Shown: positions 33,734 to 42,748 of the stretch, piece by piece
How positions within the stretch are numbered: position 1 is the stretch's first letter
How the letters are laid out: every line of letters starts with the position of its first letter
NCBI RefSeq assembly: GCF_008369105.1
Contig: NZ_VINQ01000009.1
Coordinates: 62,001-126,000, forward strand
Direction of reading: 5' to 3'
From: Aquicoccus porphyridii
GTDB taxonomy: Bacteria > Pseudomonadota > Alphaproteobacteria > Rhodobacterales > Rhodobacteraceae
Length of the DNA stretch: 64,000 bases
The notes under the pieces: model-generated
Seen by the model: the letters and a program-made list of their open reading frames with translations, nothing else
Told to the model about the DNA's origin: nothing
Databases searched by the model: none
Program-made: the position numbers and the translations under genes

Positions 33734-33769
33734 AGGGCGGCTAAACTGTTTTGTGAGCGCCGCCGCCCT
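33734..33769 (-). terminator. Hairpin between the two SBP genes
   Basis: AGGGCGGC and GCCGCCCT could pair over 8 bp around a 20-base loop in the 94-bp gap 3' of the SBP at 33801-35039. It is weaker than the hairpins after the other two SBP genes, and there is no T-run. Confidence 0.45.
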
Positions 33770-33800
33770 GTACAGCGCCACCCTTCCTGCTATCAGTCTG

Positions 33801-35039
33801 TCACTGCTCGTATTTTGCGGAACTTTCCTTAACCACATCCCACACGACATCGCCGTATTCAGAAATCCATTCGGTTTGCGGCACCCAAGCCTCCCCGTCC
33901 CACATTTCGATGCGCGTCTGGCCACCGCCGCCGTGGTCTTCGGCCGTTACCGTAATGGGGGCCATCAACCCGTTGGCGTCATAACCCTTCAACGACTCAA
34001 GTCCGGCCTTGTAGGATGTCGGAGTGATCGGCAGCCCTTCGAGTTCGACCGCGTTGCGCGCGGCTTCGAACATGATCGAATACATGGCCAGCCCCGTATT
34101 ATAGAAAACGTCCTGCGTCTTCTCAATCGGGCCCGAGCCCTGTCCGTTGTCATAAAGCTCGGTCATGATCTCCTTGAACAGGGCGACATCCTGACCGCCC
34201 ACGACATTGGTCCCGCGCTTGATGCCCTTGGCCGCATCAGTGCCGATATTGGCAATATCGACCTCGTTCAGCCAGTTGACCGAAATGTATTTTTCCATCG
34301 GGATGCGATTGCGCTGCATCTCTTTCGATGCGACCACATGGGCACCGCCCAGCATCCAGACGATCACGTGATCGGGCTTGTCGCGGCGCACCTTGGACCA
34401 TACTCCGGCCTGGTCGCTGCCGGGCAGCGGAACGGGGTAAAGCTCAAGCTCGAAACCCTCTTTCTCGGAAAGGGTTTCGAGAATCTCGATTGGCTCCTGT
34501 CCGAAGGGATAATCGAAGTAGACAAACCCCACCTTCACGTCCGACAAGTCGCCGTCGTGCAATTGCTTGATGTAGGCGACGTCGTTGGCGGCCTGCCCCC
34601 AATAGGTAGGCCCGATCGGATAGACCCAGTCAAAGACCGTGCCATCCACGGCATCGCCGCGGCCGACAAGCGATTGCATCAGAATGCGCCCATCTTCCCT
34701 AGCCCGTGGCAGGACGGCCAGAGACACCGGTGTGGACAGTGTATCGAAGACGAACACACCCTCGCGGCTGAGCTTGGAGTAACACTCGATCCCGCGCTGC
34801 GGTTCGTTCCCATGATCGCGCACGATAACCTCGACCGGTTCTCCTCCGATACCGCCCTTCATATTGACCAGCTTGGCGAGATCTTGTGCCGCCTGGGCAA
34901 CCTGCGGCGTGGCAAAGGTATAGGCTTTGCTGAGGTCGTAGCAGACGCCAATCTTGAATGGCTCAGCCAGCGCCTGGGTGCCGAACATCGCTCCGCCAAC
35001 CATTGAAAACACGGCCAACGCTTTGGTAAGTTCCTTCAT
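33801..35039 (-). CDS. Periplasmic substrate-binding protein, Liv-type, module B copy 1
   Basis: 412 residues with a signal peptide ending near A25 (TQALA|EP) and mature start FKIGVCYDLSKAYTFATPQ. The Peripla_BP_6 fold motifs VIVRDHGNEPQRGIECYSKL, YFDYPFGQEPIEILETLSEK (in two parts) and GGGGQTRIEMWDGEAW match its neighbour at 32456. GGGAGGATC precedes the ATG. It follows livF by 33 bp. Ligand class cannot be assigned, but this SBP type is often beside aromatic or fatty acyl-CoA genes rather than amino acid genes. Confidence 0.92.
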   Translation of the reverse strand: MKELTKALAVFSMVGGAMFGTQALAEPFKIGVCYDLSKAYTFATPQVAQAAQDLAKLVNMKGGIGGEPVEVIVRDHGNEPQRGIECYSKLSREGVFVFDTLSTPVSLAVLPRAREDGRILMQSLVGRGDAVDGTVFDWVYPIGPTYWGQAANDVAYIKQLHDGDLSDVKVGFVYFDYPFGQEPIEILETLSEKEGFELELYPVPLPGSDQAGVWSKVRRDKPDHVIVWMLGGAHVVASKEMQRNRIPMEKYISVNWLNEVDIANIGTDAAKGIKRGTNVVGGQDVALFKEIMTELYDNGQGSGPIEKTQDVFYNTGLAMYSIMFEAARNAVELEGLPITPTSYKAGLESLKGYDANGLMAPITVTAEDHGGGGQTRIEMWDGEAWVPQTEWISEYGDVVWDVVKESSAKYEQ

Positions 35040-35072
35040 TTGATCCTCCCTGAACAATTTCTGAATAGTACC

Positions 35073-35891
35073 TCAGCTCAGCCAACGTTTGCGTCGGCTG
35101 TAGTGCTTGACGTTGTGAAAATCGGTTTCTTCTCCGCCACCCAGATAAAATTCCTGAATGTCGGAGTTGGATTTGAGCGCCTCGGCCGTGCCGTGCATGA
35201 CAACGCGGCCGTTCTCAATCAGATACCCTTGCGAAACAATCTCCAGAGCGGCCAGCGCGTTCTGCTCCACCAGCAGGACGGATACGCCCTCCTCCTGATT
35301 GATCTTTTGCAGGATGCCGAAGATTTCCTCGACCAGGAACGGGGCAAGGCCGAGACTTGGTTCGTCGAGCATCAACAGTTTCGGCTGCGTCACCAGCGCC
35401 CTGCCGATGGCCAGCATCTGTTGCTCGCCACCAGACAAATAGCCTGCTTGCGAATTGCGGCGTTCGGCAAGTCGTGGGAAATAGTCGTAAATCTTTTCTT
35501 TTTCCGCATTCAGCGCCGATCGGGACATTCCGCGCGGCGCAGCAGCGGTCAGGTTCTCGTCGGGGGTCAGGTGTTCAAAGACCCGCCGCCCTTCGATGAC
35601 GTGACAGATACCCATCCCGACGCGGTTTTGCGCGAGCACTTCGGTTATGTCTGTTCCCTGGAAGGTTATTTCACCTCGGCTGATGCGTCCGCGCTCTGCC
35701 TTCAGAAGACCGCTGATCGCTTTCAACGTGGTGCTTTTGCCCGCGCCGTTCGAGCCCAAGAGCGCGATCATCTCGCCTGTTGGGACCTGGACCGAAACAC
35801 CTTTGATCGCCAGCATCACATTGTCATACAGCACCTCTACACTGTTCATGGACAGAATGTTCTGGGCTTCTACTTTTTCTTGCATCGGCAT
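35073..35891 (-). CDS. Liv-type ABC transporter ATP-binding protein (LivF-like), module B
   Basis: 272 residues. Walker A LLGSNGAGKS, signature LSGGEQQMLAIGRAL and Walker B LLMLDEPSLGLAP identify LivF. The ATG at 35891 has an AAGGGAA ribosome site, and inner ATGs exist. The C-terminal HYSRRKRWLS is shared with the module A LivF. It lies 5 bp after livM. With the LivG at 39774 it forms the ATPase pair of importer B. Confidence 0.92.
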   Translation of the reverse strand: MPMQEKVEAQNILSMNSVEVLYDNVMLAIKGVSVQVPTGEMIALLGSNGAGKSTTLKAISGLLKAERGRISRGEITFQGTDITEVLAQNRVGMGICHVIEGRRVFEHLTPDENLTAAAPRGMSRSALNAEKEKIYDYFPRLAERRNSQAGYLSGGEQQMLAIGRALVTQPKLLMLDEPSLGLAPFLVEEIFGILQKINQEEGVSVLLVEQNALAALEIVSQGYLIENGRVVMHGTAEALKSNSDIQEFYLGGGEETDFHNVKHYSRRKRWLS

Positions 35892-35896
35892 TTCCC

Positions 35897-36970
35897 TTAT
35901 TTCTTGAACTGATCGAAGGGCCAGACCATCAGATAGTCTCTGATGTTGCCGTAGAGTTTTCCCAAACCGAGCGGTTCGATCAGAAGGATAATGACGATCA
36001 GTGCGCCATAGACCGCATTCGGGATGTGAGCGAGCGTTTCAACATTGATCTGCATACCAAGCCCCTCGCTCACCGTGACGACGAGACCGTTCACCAAACC
36101 GGGGACAAGAAGGATCAGAGCAACACCGAAATAGGATCCGATTACGCTGCCGAGGCCGCCAACGATCACCATCGCAAGAACCTGGATAGATACGGTGACC
36201 GAAAACTGCTCCGGCGCGGCAAGAAAGAAGAAGGTGGCGACAAGCAAAGCACCACTGACGCCCGCGATGAAAGACGAAGTCGCGAAGGCTAGGATCTTGT
36301 AATAGAAACTGTTCACACCCAGGATCGCGGCAGCAAAGTCTTTTTCGCGTACCGCGACCAGGGCACGACCAAGCCCAGTGCGTTTGAGATTCAGCATGAA
36401 GATCGTCACCAACACACACCATCCGAAGGCGACATAGTAAAAACCGGTATCAGAGGTAATATCCTGCCCAAGAAACGCCAAAGTTGGTGACTGGAGCGAT
36501 GCGTGCGAGCCCCCTGAAATCGCCGGCGAGTGGGTCAGAACCCAGTCCATCACGAATTGCATCGCAAGAGTCGTGAGTGCGAGATAGAGACCCTTGACCC
36601 GCAATGCGGCAAAGGCGAACAGGCTGCCGATCACAGATGACGTCAACCCGCCAATGATCAGGGCGAATTCCCATGGCACGCCGAAACGCGCCGCGTGGAT
36701 CGCCGAATACGCCCCGACGGCCATGACCGCAGCATAGCCCAAGTGAAGTTGGCCAGCCCAACCTGTCACCAGGTTAAGTCCAAGGGCGGCGGCCGTCCAG
36801 ATCAGCCACGGAAGCATGTAACTGTTCAGGTAGAGCGACGGTATGATGAATGGCGCGGCAAGTCCAATCAGGAAGATGAATACAGCCAGGTTCCGGTCAG
36901 CAGGTACCTTGAAGATACGACTATCGGATACATAGTTGGCGTGATGGACGCCGGAAAGTCTATAAAACAT
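35897..36970 (-). CDS. Liv-type ABC permease (LivM-like), module B
   Basis: 357 residues, about ten hydrophobic segments. The LivM motif GWAGQLHLGYAAVMAVGAY is near residue 70, and the coupling-loop region reads TGLGRALVAVREKDFAAAILGVN. The tail MVWPFDQFKK resembles the module A LivM tail. It starts 3 bp after livH in the same operon. It forms the translocation pore with LivH. Confidence 0.93.
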   Translation of the reverse strand: MFYRLSGVHHANYVSDSRIFKVPADRNLAVFIFLIGLAAPFIIPSLYLNSYMLPWLIWTAAALGLNLVTGWAGQLHLGYAAVMAVGAYSAIHAARFGVPWEFALIIGGLTSSVIGSLFAFAALRVKGLYLALTTLAMQFVMDWVLTHSPAISGGSHASLQSPTLAFLGQDITSDTGFYYVAFGWCVLVTIFMLNLKRTGLGRALVAVREKDFAAAILGVNSFYYKILAFATSSFIAGVSGALLVATFFFLAAPEQFSVTVSIQVLAMVIVGGLGSVIGSYFGVALILLVPGLVNGLVVTVSEGLGMQINVETLAHIPNAVYGALIVIILLIEPLGLGKLYGNIRDYLMVWPFDQFKK

Positions 36971-36973
36971 CCC

Positions 36974-37861
36974 TTAGACCCTTTCGATGTCGTGACGGCC
37001 GAACAGCCCGTGCGGACGGATCATGACCGTAAGAATGAGCACGGCGGCGACGATAAGCTCGCGGCTTCCGCCTCCGACAAGCGGATCCAGAAGATCGGCA
37101 CCAACGTTTTCGACGACGCCCAGAATGATGCCCGCGATCACTGCGCCGAGGATACTGTCGAGTCCACCAAGAACGGCCACCGTCAGACCCTTCAGAAGCA
37201 ACAGCGACAGCGCCTGATCGACACCCTGAATCTCGCCCCAGATGACGCCTGCGGCGACGGCAACAACTGATGCCAGTGCCCAGGACAACCCTACGCCGCG
37301 CTCAACCGAAATGCCGACCGACCACGAAGCCATGTAATCATCCGCGATCGCCCGCAACTTGATCCCGGTCCGGGTTCGGAAGAACAGCATGAAGGCGACA
37401 AAGAGTGCGAGCGCAACACCGGCACCGACAAGATGGATGCGGCTGACGAAGATGTCGCCCAGGAACAGCGGTTCATAGCTGACCCCCAAATCAACCGAAC
37501 GGGATGTCCCACCCCAGATTGCAAGTGTTGTCCCCCGCAGGAAGATGTCCAGGCCAAGTGTCAGCATCAGGATCATGACGACCGGACGGCCCGCGAGACG
37601 GCGCAGGGCAACACGCTCAATGCCAAATCCCAGGCCGAACATGATCACCGCAGCAAGCGGAATGGCCAGCCACAGCGGCAGACCCGCGTCATGTGAAAGG
37701 GCAAGAACCACATAGGCCCCGACCATTGTCAGCCCACCCTGCGACAGATTGGGCACCGAGGACGCTTTGTAGATCAGCACGAGGCCGATAGCGAAGAGCG
37801 AATACAAGAGACCCGTCAAGGCTCCATTGATCGCAAGTTCAGATAGAAAGACCCAATCCAT
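36974..37861 (-). CDS. Liv-type ABC permease (LivH-like), module B
   Basis: 295 residues, eight or so hydrophobic segments, with the LivH N-terminus NGALTGLLYSLFAIGLVLIYK and C-terminal MIRPHGLFGRHDIERV. The stop of the upstream synthetase and this start are directly adjacent (37861/37862). GGGAGGTATAA gives the ribosome site. It is paralogous to the module A LivH but clearly diverged, so duplication of the modules is old or they were acquired separately. Confidence 0.93.
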   Translation of the reverse strand: MDWVFLSELAINGALTGLLYSLFAIGLVLIYKASSVPNLSQGGLTMVGAYVVLALSHDAGLPLWLAIPLAAVIMFGLGFGIERVALRRLAGRPVVMILMLTLGLDIFLRGTTLAIWGGTSRSVDLGVSYEPLFLGDIFVSRIHLVGAGVALALFVAFMLFFRTRTGIKLRAIADDYMASWSVGISVERGVGLSWALASVVAVAAGVIWGEIQGVDQALSLLLLKGLTVAVLGGLDSILGAVIAGIILGVVENVGADLLDPLVGGGSRELIVAAVLILTVMIRPHGLFGRHDIERV

Positions 37862-39781
37862 TTATACCTCCCTGATGGGAAGGCTTCTTTCGACCTTCCC
37901 TATTTCCCCTGTCTCGTAAGTCACCTGCGCGCTTACGTGGACATCTTTTGAACCGTCGTAGAGCGCCGCGATCACGTCGGCATAGCGTTCCTGTACAACC
38001 TTGCGTCGCAGTTTTCGGGTCCGCGTGATCTCACCATCGTCCGGGTCGAATTCCTTCGGCAGGCTGACAAAGCGTTGCAGGCGCAACGGCTCTGTGACGG
38101 CCTTATTTACCCGTTCGAATGCCCCGTGCAGCAGCGCCGCGACCTCGTCACGTTGCGACAAATCGGAATAGGACACATAAGGCACGCCGTTCACTTCGGC
38201 CCAGTGTCCCACTGCCTCGAAATCCACGCAGACCATGGCGGTCAATTCATCCAGGCCGGCACCGATAACAGCCGCATCCTTGATATAGGGGCTGAACTTC
38301 AACCGGTTCTCAATGTAGTTTGGCACATAACGCTCGCCTCCGGCTGTATGCATGACCTCGGAGACACGGCCCAGAACAACCAGGTGTCCGTCATTCTCCA
38401 GATAACCGGCATCGCCGGTATGCAGCCACCCGTCCTCAAGCGCTTCGGCGGTCGCTTCGGGTTTGTTGAAGTACCCCTCAAACACGCTGTCCGAACGCAC
38501 CAGGATCTCTCCGTCTTCGGCAATTTTCACCTCGACGCCAGGCGCGGGTTTGCCAACGGTATGGAGGCGCACCTCGCCCGGAGACTGAATCGCATTGATC
38601 GCGCTATTTTCGGTCTGGCCGTAGAGTTGGCGCAATTTGATTCCCAGGGCTCGGTAGAAAACAAACGTGTCTTCGCCGATTGCTTCGCCGCCAGTGAACG
38701 CGTTCTTCAGACGACTCATCCCGAACTGGTCCTTGATCGGACCAAAAACGATCGCCTCGCCCAAAAGTCGGCCCAAAGGCTCTAGTGCACCGCCGCTAAT
38801 GCCATTCAGCTTGCGTGTCTCGGCGGCAATCGCCCGGTCCATGAAGAAATGGTACAGCCATTTTTTGACCGGGGTCGAGTTCTCGATACCCACTTGGATC
38901 GTCGTCAGCATCTGGTCCCAGCTTCTCGGCGCCGCCAGATAGAATGTCGGAGCGATTTCGCGCATGTCGCGAACGACGGTTTCCTGACGTTCAGGCACGT
39001 TCACGGTGAACCGGCAGAGCAGCGCCGCCGCGACGGTAATGGCGAAGTCGCCCACCCAGGCCATCGGCAGATAGGCGAGGATTTCCTCATTGTCGTCGAA
39101 TGCACCCGCTGCATGCCCGTTCCTGGCCGCAGCAAGAACGTTCTTTTGACTCAGAACGATACCTTTCGGTTTTCCCGTGGTCCCTGACGAATGCATGAAA
39201 ATGGCCGGATCGCCGGGCTTTGCCCGACCAAAGAGATCTTCGCGCAAGCCCGGGGTTTCATTAAGATCGTGCTGACCGACTTCGATCAGGTGATCCCAGG
39301 ACATCAGCCCTTCAACCTCATAGAATCCGAGGCCTCGCGCTTCATCATAAATGATGTGGTCGATACCCTCGGCGCCCGCGTCCTTCAGTTCCAGGATCTT
39401 GTCTACCTGCTCCTGATCTTCGGCGATGGCCGCGACGATTTCGACTTCGCCAAGAAAGTGCCGAAGTTCTTCGATTGTCGCGCCCGGATAGGCAGGCATT
39501 GCATAGGCGCCCAGCAACGAAACAGCCAGCATGCCGCCGTACAACCGTGCACGGTTATCGCCCAGAATAAGTACTGCCTTGCCCGGCTTTACGCCGATTT
39601 TTTCAAGTCCGGCCGCGCAGGCAAGCACCTCTTCGGCGTATTCCGCCCAAGTGGTTTCTTTCCAGATCCCGCGTTCCTTTTCGCGAAGCGCGATATCCTT
39701 TCCGTGGCGCGACGCGTTTTGCGCCAGCAGTGCACCAATCGTATCGCCGCCCGAAGACTGTTTTTGCGTCAAATCAGTCAT
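37862..39781 (-). CDS. AMP-forming acyl-CoA synthetase (long-chain type), module B
   Basis: 639 residues, long-chain ACSL/FadD15-like layout. The P-loop HSSGTTGKPKG spans 197-207, the adenylate motif is LYGQTENS, and GWLHTGDAGY carries the hinge-side Asp. It activates a carboxylate to its CoA ester. Its start overlaps the livG stop by 8 bp and it abuts livH, so as in module A the ligase gene is enclosed by transporter genes. The module A enzyme has YTSGTTGKPKG and GATEIG at the same places, suggesting different acyl preferences. Confidence 0.92.
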   Translation of the reverse strand: MTDLTQKQSSGGDTIGALLAQNASRHGKDIALREKERGIWKETTWAEYAEEVLACAAGLEKIGVKPGKAVLILGDNRARLYGGMLAVSLLGAYAMPAYPGATIEELRHFLGEVEIVAAIAEDQEQVDKILELKDAGAEGIDHIIYDEARGLGFYEVEGLMSWDHLIEVGQHDLNETPGLREDLFGRAKPGDPAIFMHSSGTTGKPKGIVLSQKNVLAAARNGHAAGAFDDNEEILAYLPMAWVGDFAITVAAALLCRFTVNVPERQETVVRDMREIAPTFYLAAPRSWDQMLTTIQVGIENSTPVKKWLYHFFMDRAIAAETRKLNGISGGALEPLGRLLGEAIVFGPIKDQFGMSRLKNAFTGGEAIGEDTFVFYRALGIKLRQLYGQTENSAINAIQSPGEVRLHTVGKPAPGVEVKIAEDGEILVRSDSVFEGYFNKPEATAEALEDGWLHTGDAGYLENDGHLVVLGRVSEVMHTAGGERYVPNYIENRLKFSPYIKDAAVIGAGLDELTAMVCVDFEAVGHWAEVNGVPYVSYSDLSQRDEVAALLHGAFERVNKAVTEPLRLQRFVSLPKEFDPDDGEITRTRKLRRKVVQERYADVIAALYDGSKDVHVSAQVTYETGEIGKVERSLPIREV

Positions 39782-40619
39782 GCGACCCTCCGATATATGC
39801 CTCGATGACCCGCGGGTCTTTTACAACGTCCTTCGGGATGCCGCTGGCGATCATTTCGCCATAATTAAGCGCCAGCATCCGATCACAGATGCCGGTGATG
39901 ACATCCATATGATGCTCGATCAGCAGAACGCTGACGCCGCGTTCGGCACGGGCATCCAGAATGAAGCGGGACATATACCCCTTCTCTTCCTGATTCATGC
40001 CTGCCATCGGCTCATCGAGTATCAACATTTGCGGCTCGGCCACCAATGCCCGCGCAAGTTCGACCCGTTTTTTCAGCCCGATCGGAAGACCATCGACCAA
40101 CTCATGTCGGATGCTTTCAAGCTGTAGAAACTCGATCACCTCCTCGACGATCTTACGGTTCTCGATCTCTTCATGCCGCGCCGCCCACCAATAAAGCGCC
40201 GTGCGTAAGACGCCCGGTTTCATGTGGATGTGCCGCCCGAGCAGGATGTTGTCCAGAACGCTCATCCCGTTGAAAAGGGCAAGATTCTGGAACGTCCGCG
40301 CAACCCCGAGCTTGGCAACCTTATGAGGCGCTGTGCCCGTGATGTCTTTTCCCGCCAGCCGGACAGTGCCTACGTTTGGCGGATAAAACCCGGTAATTGC
40401 GTTCGTTAGCGTTGTCTTGCCGCTACCATTCGGTCCGACAAGCCCAAAGATTTCACCTTGCCGAATGACGAGATCAACTCCGGTGACAGCAACGATGCCG
40501 CCAAACCGTCGTTCGACCCCGTTGCACTCCAGAAGCGCCCCGCCATCGGTACCAACTGCTATTTTATTCTTCGTTGTCATCTGGATCTTATTGTCCCCAT
40601 TAAGGTTCATGGCTTTCAT
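39774..40619 (-). CDS. Liv-type ABC transporter ATP-binding protein (LivG-like), module B
   Basis: 281 residues. Walker A GLVGPNGSGKT, degenerate signature LPIGLKKRVELARAL and Walker B MLILDEPMAGM match LivG. The ATG at 40619 overlaps the TGA of the SDR gene upstream (ATGA), and I chose it for that coupling; further inner ATGs are at 40610 and 40580, the last directly before the ATPase domain extension. It is the second gene of the long module B operon. Confidence 0.9.
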   Translation of the reverse strand: MKAMNLNGDNKIQMTTKNKIAVGTDGGALLECNGVERRFGGIVAVTGVDLVIRQGEIFGLVGPNGSGKTTLTNAITGFYPPNVGTVRLAGKDITGTAPHKVAKLGVARTFQNLALFNGMSVLDNILLGRHIHMKPGVLRTALYWWAARHEEIENRKIVEEVIEFLQLESIRHELVDGLPIGLKKRVELARALVAEPQMLILDEPMAGMNQEEKGYMSRFILDARAERGVSVLLIEHHMDVITGICDRMLALNYGEMIASGIPKDVVKDPRVIEAYIGGSHD

Positions 40620-41473
40620 CAGGAAATCAGGAAATGGTCCGGTCGACCCGTTGGCCATGGGTCCCCCCACAATTGCTGCCCACCGTCGATGTTCAGAACT
40701 TCACCGGTAACAAACTTTCCTGAGTTGGCCGCCATATAGACAACACCTTCAGCGACATCCCATTCGTCCCCGGCGTGCCGCATCGGATTGGAATCCTGGA
40801 AAGTTGCGGCACCCTCTGGAGGGTAGTTCCCGAAACCGTTGCTTTCGCAGCAACCCGGTGCCACGCAGTTCACGCGGATATCATGCGGCGCCCACTCCAC
40901 CGCCACCGATTTGGACAGGTAAATCACCCCCGCCCGAGCTGCACAGGTATGAGCGATGCCAGGCATCCCGCGCCAGATATCCGCCACGATATTTACGATG
41001 GAACCCGGTTGCTTGTTCTCAACCCAGTGGCGCGTCGTGGATTGCATCATCCACCAGGTTCCGTTGAGGTTGGTGTCAATGACGGCGGTCCAGCCTTTCG
41101 GGGAAAAATCCAGCGCAGCCTGTGGAAACTGCCCCCCCGCATTGTTCACCAGAACGTCTATGGAGCCGAATTCCTGATTCGTCTTAGCGACAAAATCCTC
41201 GACCTGTTCAGGGTCACGGATGGTCATGGGCACGGCGAAAACTCTGCCCCCAAAACTCTCGAGGTACTCTTTGGCCGAGGCCAGCTTTTCCTCGTTGCGT
41301 CCATTGATCGCCAGATTGGCGCCCAGCCTGGCGAACAGAGCCGCAATCGCCAGCCCCAAACCTCCGCCTGCGCCGGTTACAACGACGGTTTTGCCCGCGA
41401 ACAAATCATGTGCGTAAACGGTTGTGCGTTTTGACAGGTCTTCTCGCGAAGACCCGAACTGCGTCTCACTCAT
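40619..41473 (-). CDS. SDR-family protein, 2,4-dienoyl-CoA reductase (DECR2/PECR)-like
   Basis: 284 residues with TGAGGGLG at 33-40 and NNAGG at 110-114. The classical YxxxK active site is absent: the aligned stretch reads PGIAHTCAARAGVIYLSKS, like the HAGxAK stretch of peroxisomal 2,4-dienoyl-CoA reductases but with Arg for Lys. It may reduce dienoyl- or enoyl-CoA with NADPH, or have lost standard SDR chemistry. It is the first gene of the module B operon, 46 bp after operator copy 5, and is coupled to livG by ATGA. Confidence is high for fold, moderate for reaction. Confidence 0.8.
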   Translation of the reverse strand: MSETQFGSSREDLSKRTTVYAHDLFAGKTVVVTGAGGGLGLAIAALFARLGANLAINGRNEEKLASAKEYLESFGGRVFAVPMTIRDPEQVEDFVAKTNQEFGSIDVLVNNAGGQFPQAALDFSPKGWTAVIDTNLNGTWWMMQSTTRHWVENKQPGSIVNIVADIWRGMPGIAHTCAARAGVIYLSKSVAVEWAPHDIRVNCVAPGCCESNGFGNYPPEGAATFQDSNPMRHAGDEWDVAEGVVYMAANSGKFVTGEVLNIDGGQQLWGDPWPTGRPDHFLIS

Positions 41474-41518
41474 GACGCCTCCTCCCTTTTCCCCTATTGC
41501 GGGGCTTTGTCTGATAAT

Positions 41519-41532
41519 CTAACGGACGTTAG
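41519..41532. promoter_or_regulatory. Operator copy 5
   Basis: CTAACGGACGTTAG, an inverted repeat with CTAACG/CGTTAG arms, lies 46 bp before the SDR start at 41473 and about 50 bp after the stop of the dehydrogenase at 41582. It is the most divergent of the six copies but keeps CTAAC-N4-GTTAG. Confidence 0.65.
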
Positions 41533-41581
41533 AAAAATAATCAAGTAGGGAATACGCGCTATCCCAATCCGTGTCTCGCGG

Positions 41582-42748
41582 TCAGTAAGACTTTGGAAGT
41601 CCTAGCGCTTTTTCAGCAATGAATGATAACAACATCTGCGGCGTCACAGGTACAATGCGGAACAAGAGCGCTTCTCTGACCAGACGCTCCACGTGATATT
41701 CCTTTGCGTAACCGAATCCGCCAAAGGTGATCTGTGCGGCCTCGGTCGCCTCAACCGCGGCGTCGGCGGCCAATAGCTTGGCTGCGTTCGCCTCGATGCC
41801 GCAGGGCTCCCCCGCATCGTAAAGGGCGGCGGCGTGCATCACCATGAGATTGGCCGATTCCACCCGCGCCCAAGCCTGAGCGAGCGGATGCTGAACGCCC
41901 TGATTCTGACCGATGGGCCGGTCGAAAACCACTCGTTCATTGGCATATTGCGCCGCGCGGGTCAGAGCGTTGCGTGCGATGCCGATGCATTCGCCCGCCA
42001 CAAGGATGCGTTCTGGATTCAGCCCATGCAGAATTTGCCGAAACCCTTTGCCCTCTTCTCCGATCAGGTCTTCGGCAGGTATCGGCAACCCGTCGATGAA
42101 GACCTCGTTCGAATCGACAGCCTTGCGCCCCATCTTTTCGATCTCTCGCACATCAACGAAATTACGGTTGAGATCGGTATAGAACAGGCTCAGCCCTTCG
42201 GTCGGGTTAGTCACATCCTCAAGCCGCGTTGTTCTGGCCAGAAGCAGCATCTTGTGGGCAACCTGCGCGGTCGAAATCCAGACCTTCTGACCATGCACGA
42301 CATACCTGTCTCCCTGTCGCACCGCCATGGTCTTCAGCTTTGTGGTATCCAGCCCCGTCGTCGGTTCGGTCACGGCGAAACAAGCCTTTTCATCACCTGC
42401 GATTAGGGGGCTCAGCATGCGCGCGCGCTGTTCATCAGTCCCGAACTTCACCACCGGGTTGAGCCCGAAAATGTTCATGTGGATGGCCGAGGCCCCGCTC
42501 GCGCCAGCCCCTGACTCAGCAATCGCCTGCATCATGATCGTCGCTTCAGTGATCCCCAGGCCGGCGCCGCCGACCGCTTCAGGCATGGCGATGCCAAGCC
42601 AGCCGCCATCGGCCATTGCCCTGTGCAAATCATGGGGGAAACCACCGTTGCGATCCCGGTCCAGCCAGTAGTCATCGTCGAATTGTGCACAAATCCGCAG
42701 AATCTGGTCGCGGATTTCCTGTTGGCCGGTGGTCATTCTAAATGTCAT
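41582..42748 (-). CDS. Acyl-CoA dehydrogenase
   Basis: 388 residues. ACAD segments include CFAVTEPTTGLDTTKL, GQKVWISTAQVAHKMLLLA, FDRPIGQNQGVQHPLAQA and TFGGFGYAKEYHVERLVRE. The C-terminus FRIVPVTPQMLLSFIAEKALG lacks the YEGT-type Glu, the same sub-type as the truncated ACAD at 2-448, so these two are paralogues at opposite ends of the island. The ATG overlaps the stop of the CoA-transferase upstream (42745-42748). FAD in the N-terminal half and ETF coupling are expected. Confidence 0.9.
   Translation of the reverse strand: MTFRMTTGQQEIRDQILRICAQFDDDYWLDRDRNGGFPHDLHRAMADGGWLGIAMPEAVGGAGLGITEATIMMQAIAESGAGASGASAIHMNIFGLNPVVKFGTDEQRARMLSPLIAGDEKACFAVTEPTTGLDTTKLKTMAVRQGDRYVVHGQKVWISTAQVAHKMLLLARTTRLEDVTNPTEGLSLFYTDLNRNFVDVREIEKMGRKAVDSNEVFIDGLPIPAEDLIGEEGKGFRQILHGLNPERILVAGECIGIARNALTRAAQYANERVVFDRPIGQNQGVQHPLAQAWARVESANLMVMHAAALYDAGEPCGIEANAAKLLAADAAVEATEAAQITFGGFGYAKEYHVERLVREALLFRIVPVTPQMLLSFIAEKALGLPKSY

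Noticed and set aside
33465-35006. 513-codon open frame on plus, antisense to the SBP gene
   Set aside because: It is a mirror of a GC-rich gene with a clear signal peptide and fold on minus; the plus translation is His/Arg-rich with no family motif. Similar antisense frames at 2576-3778, 6241-7596, 9151-10416 and 12442-13713 were rejected for the same reason.
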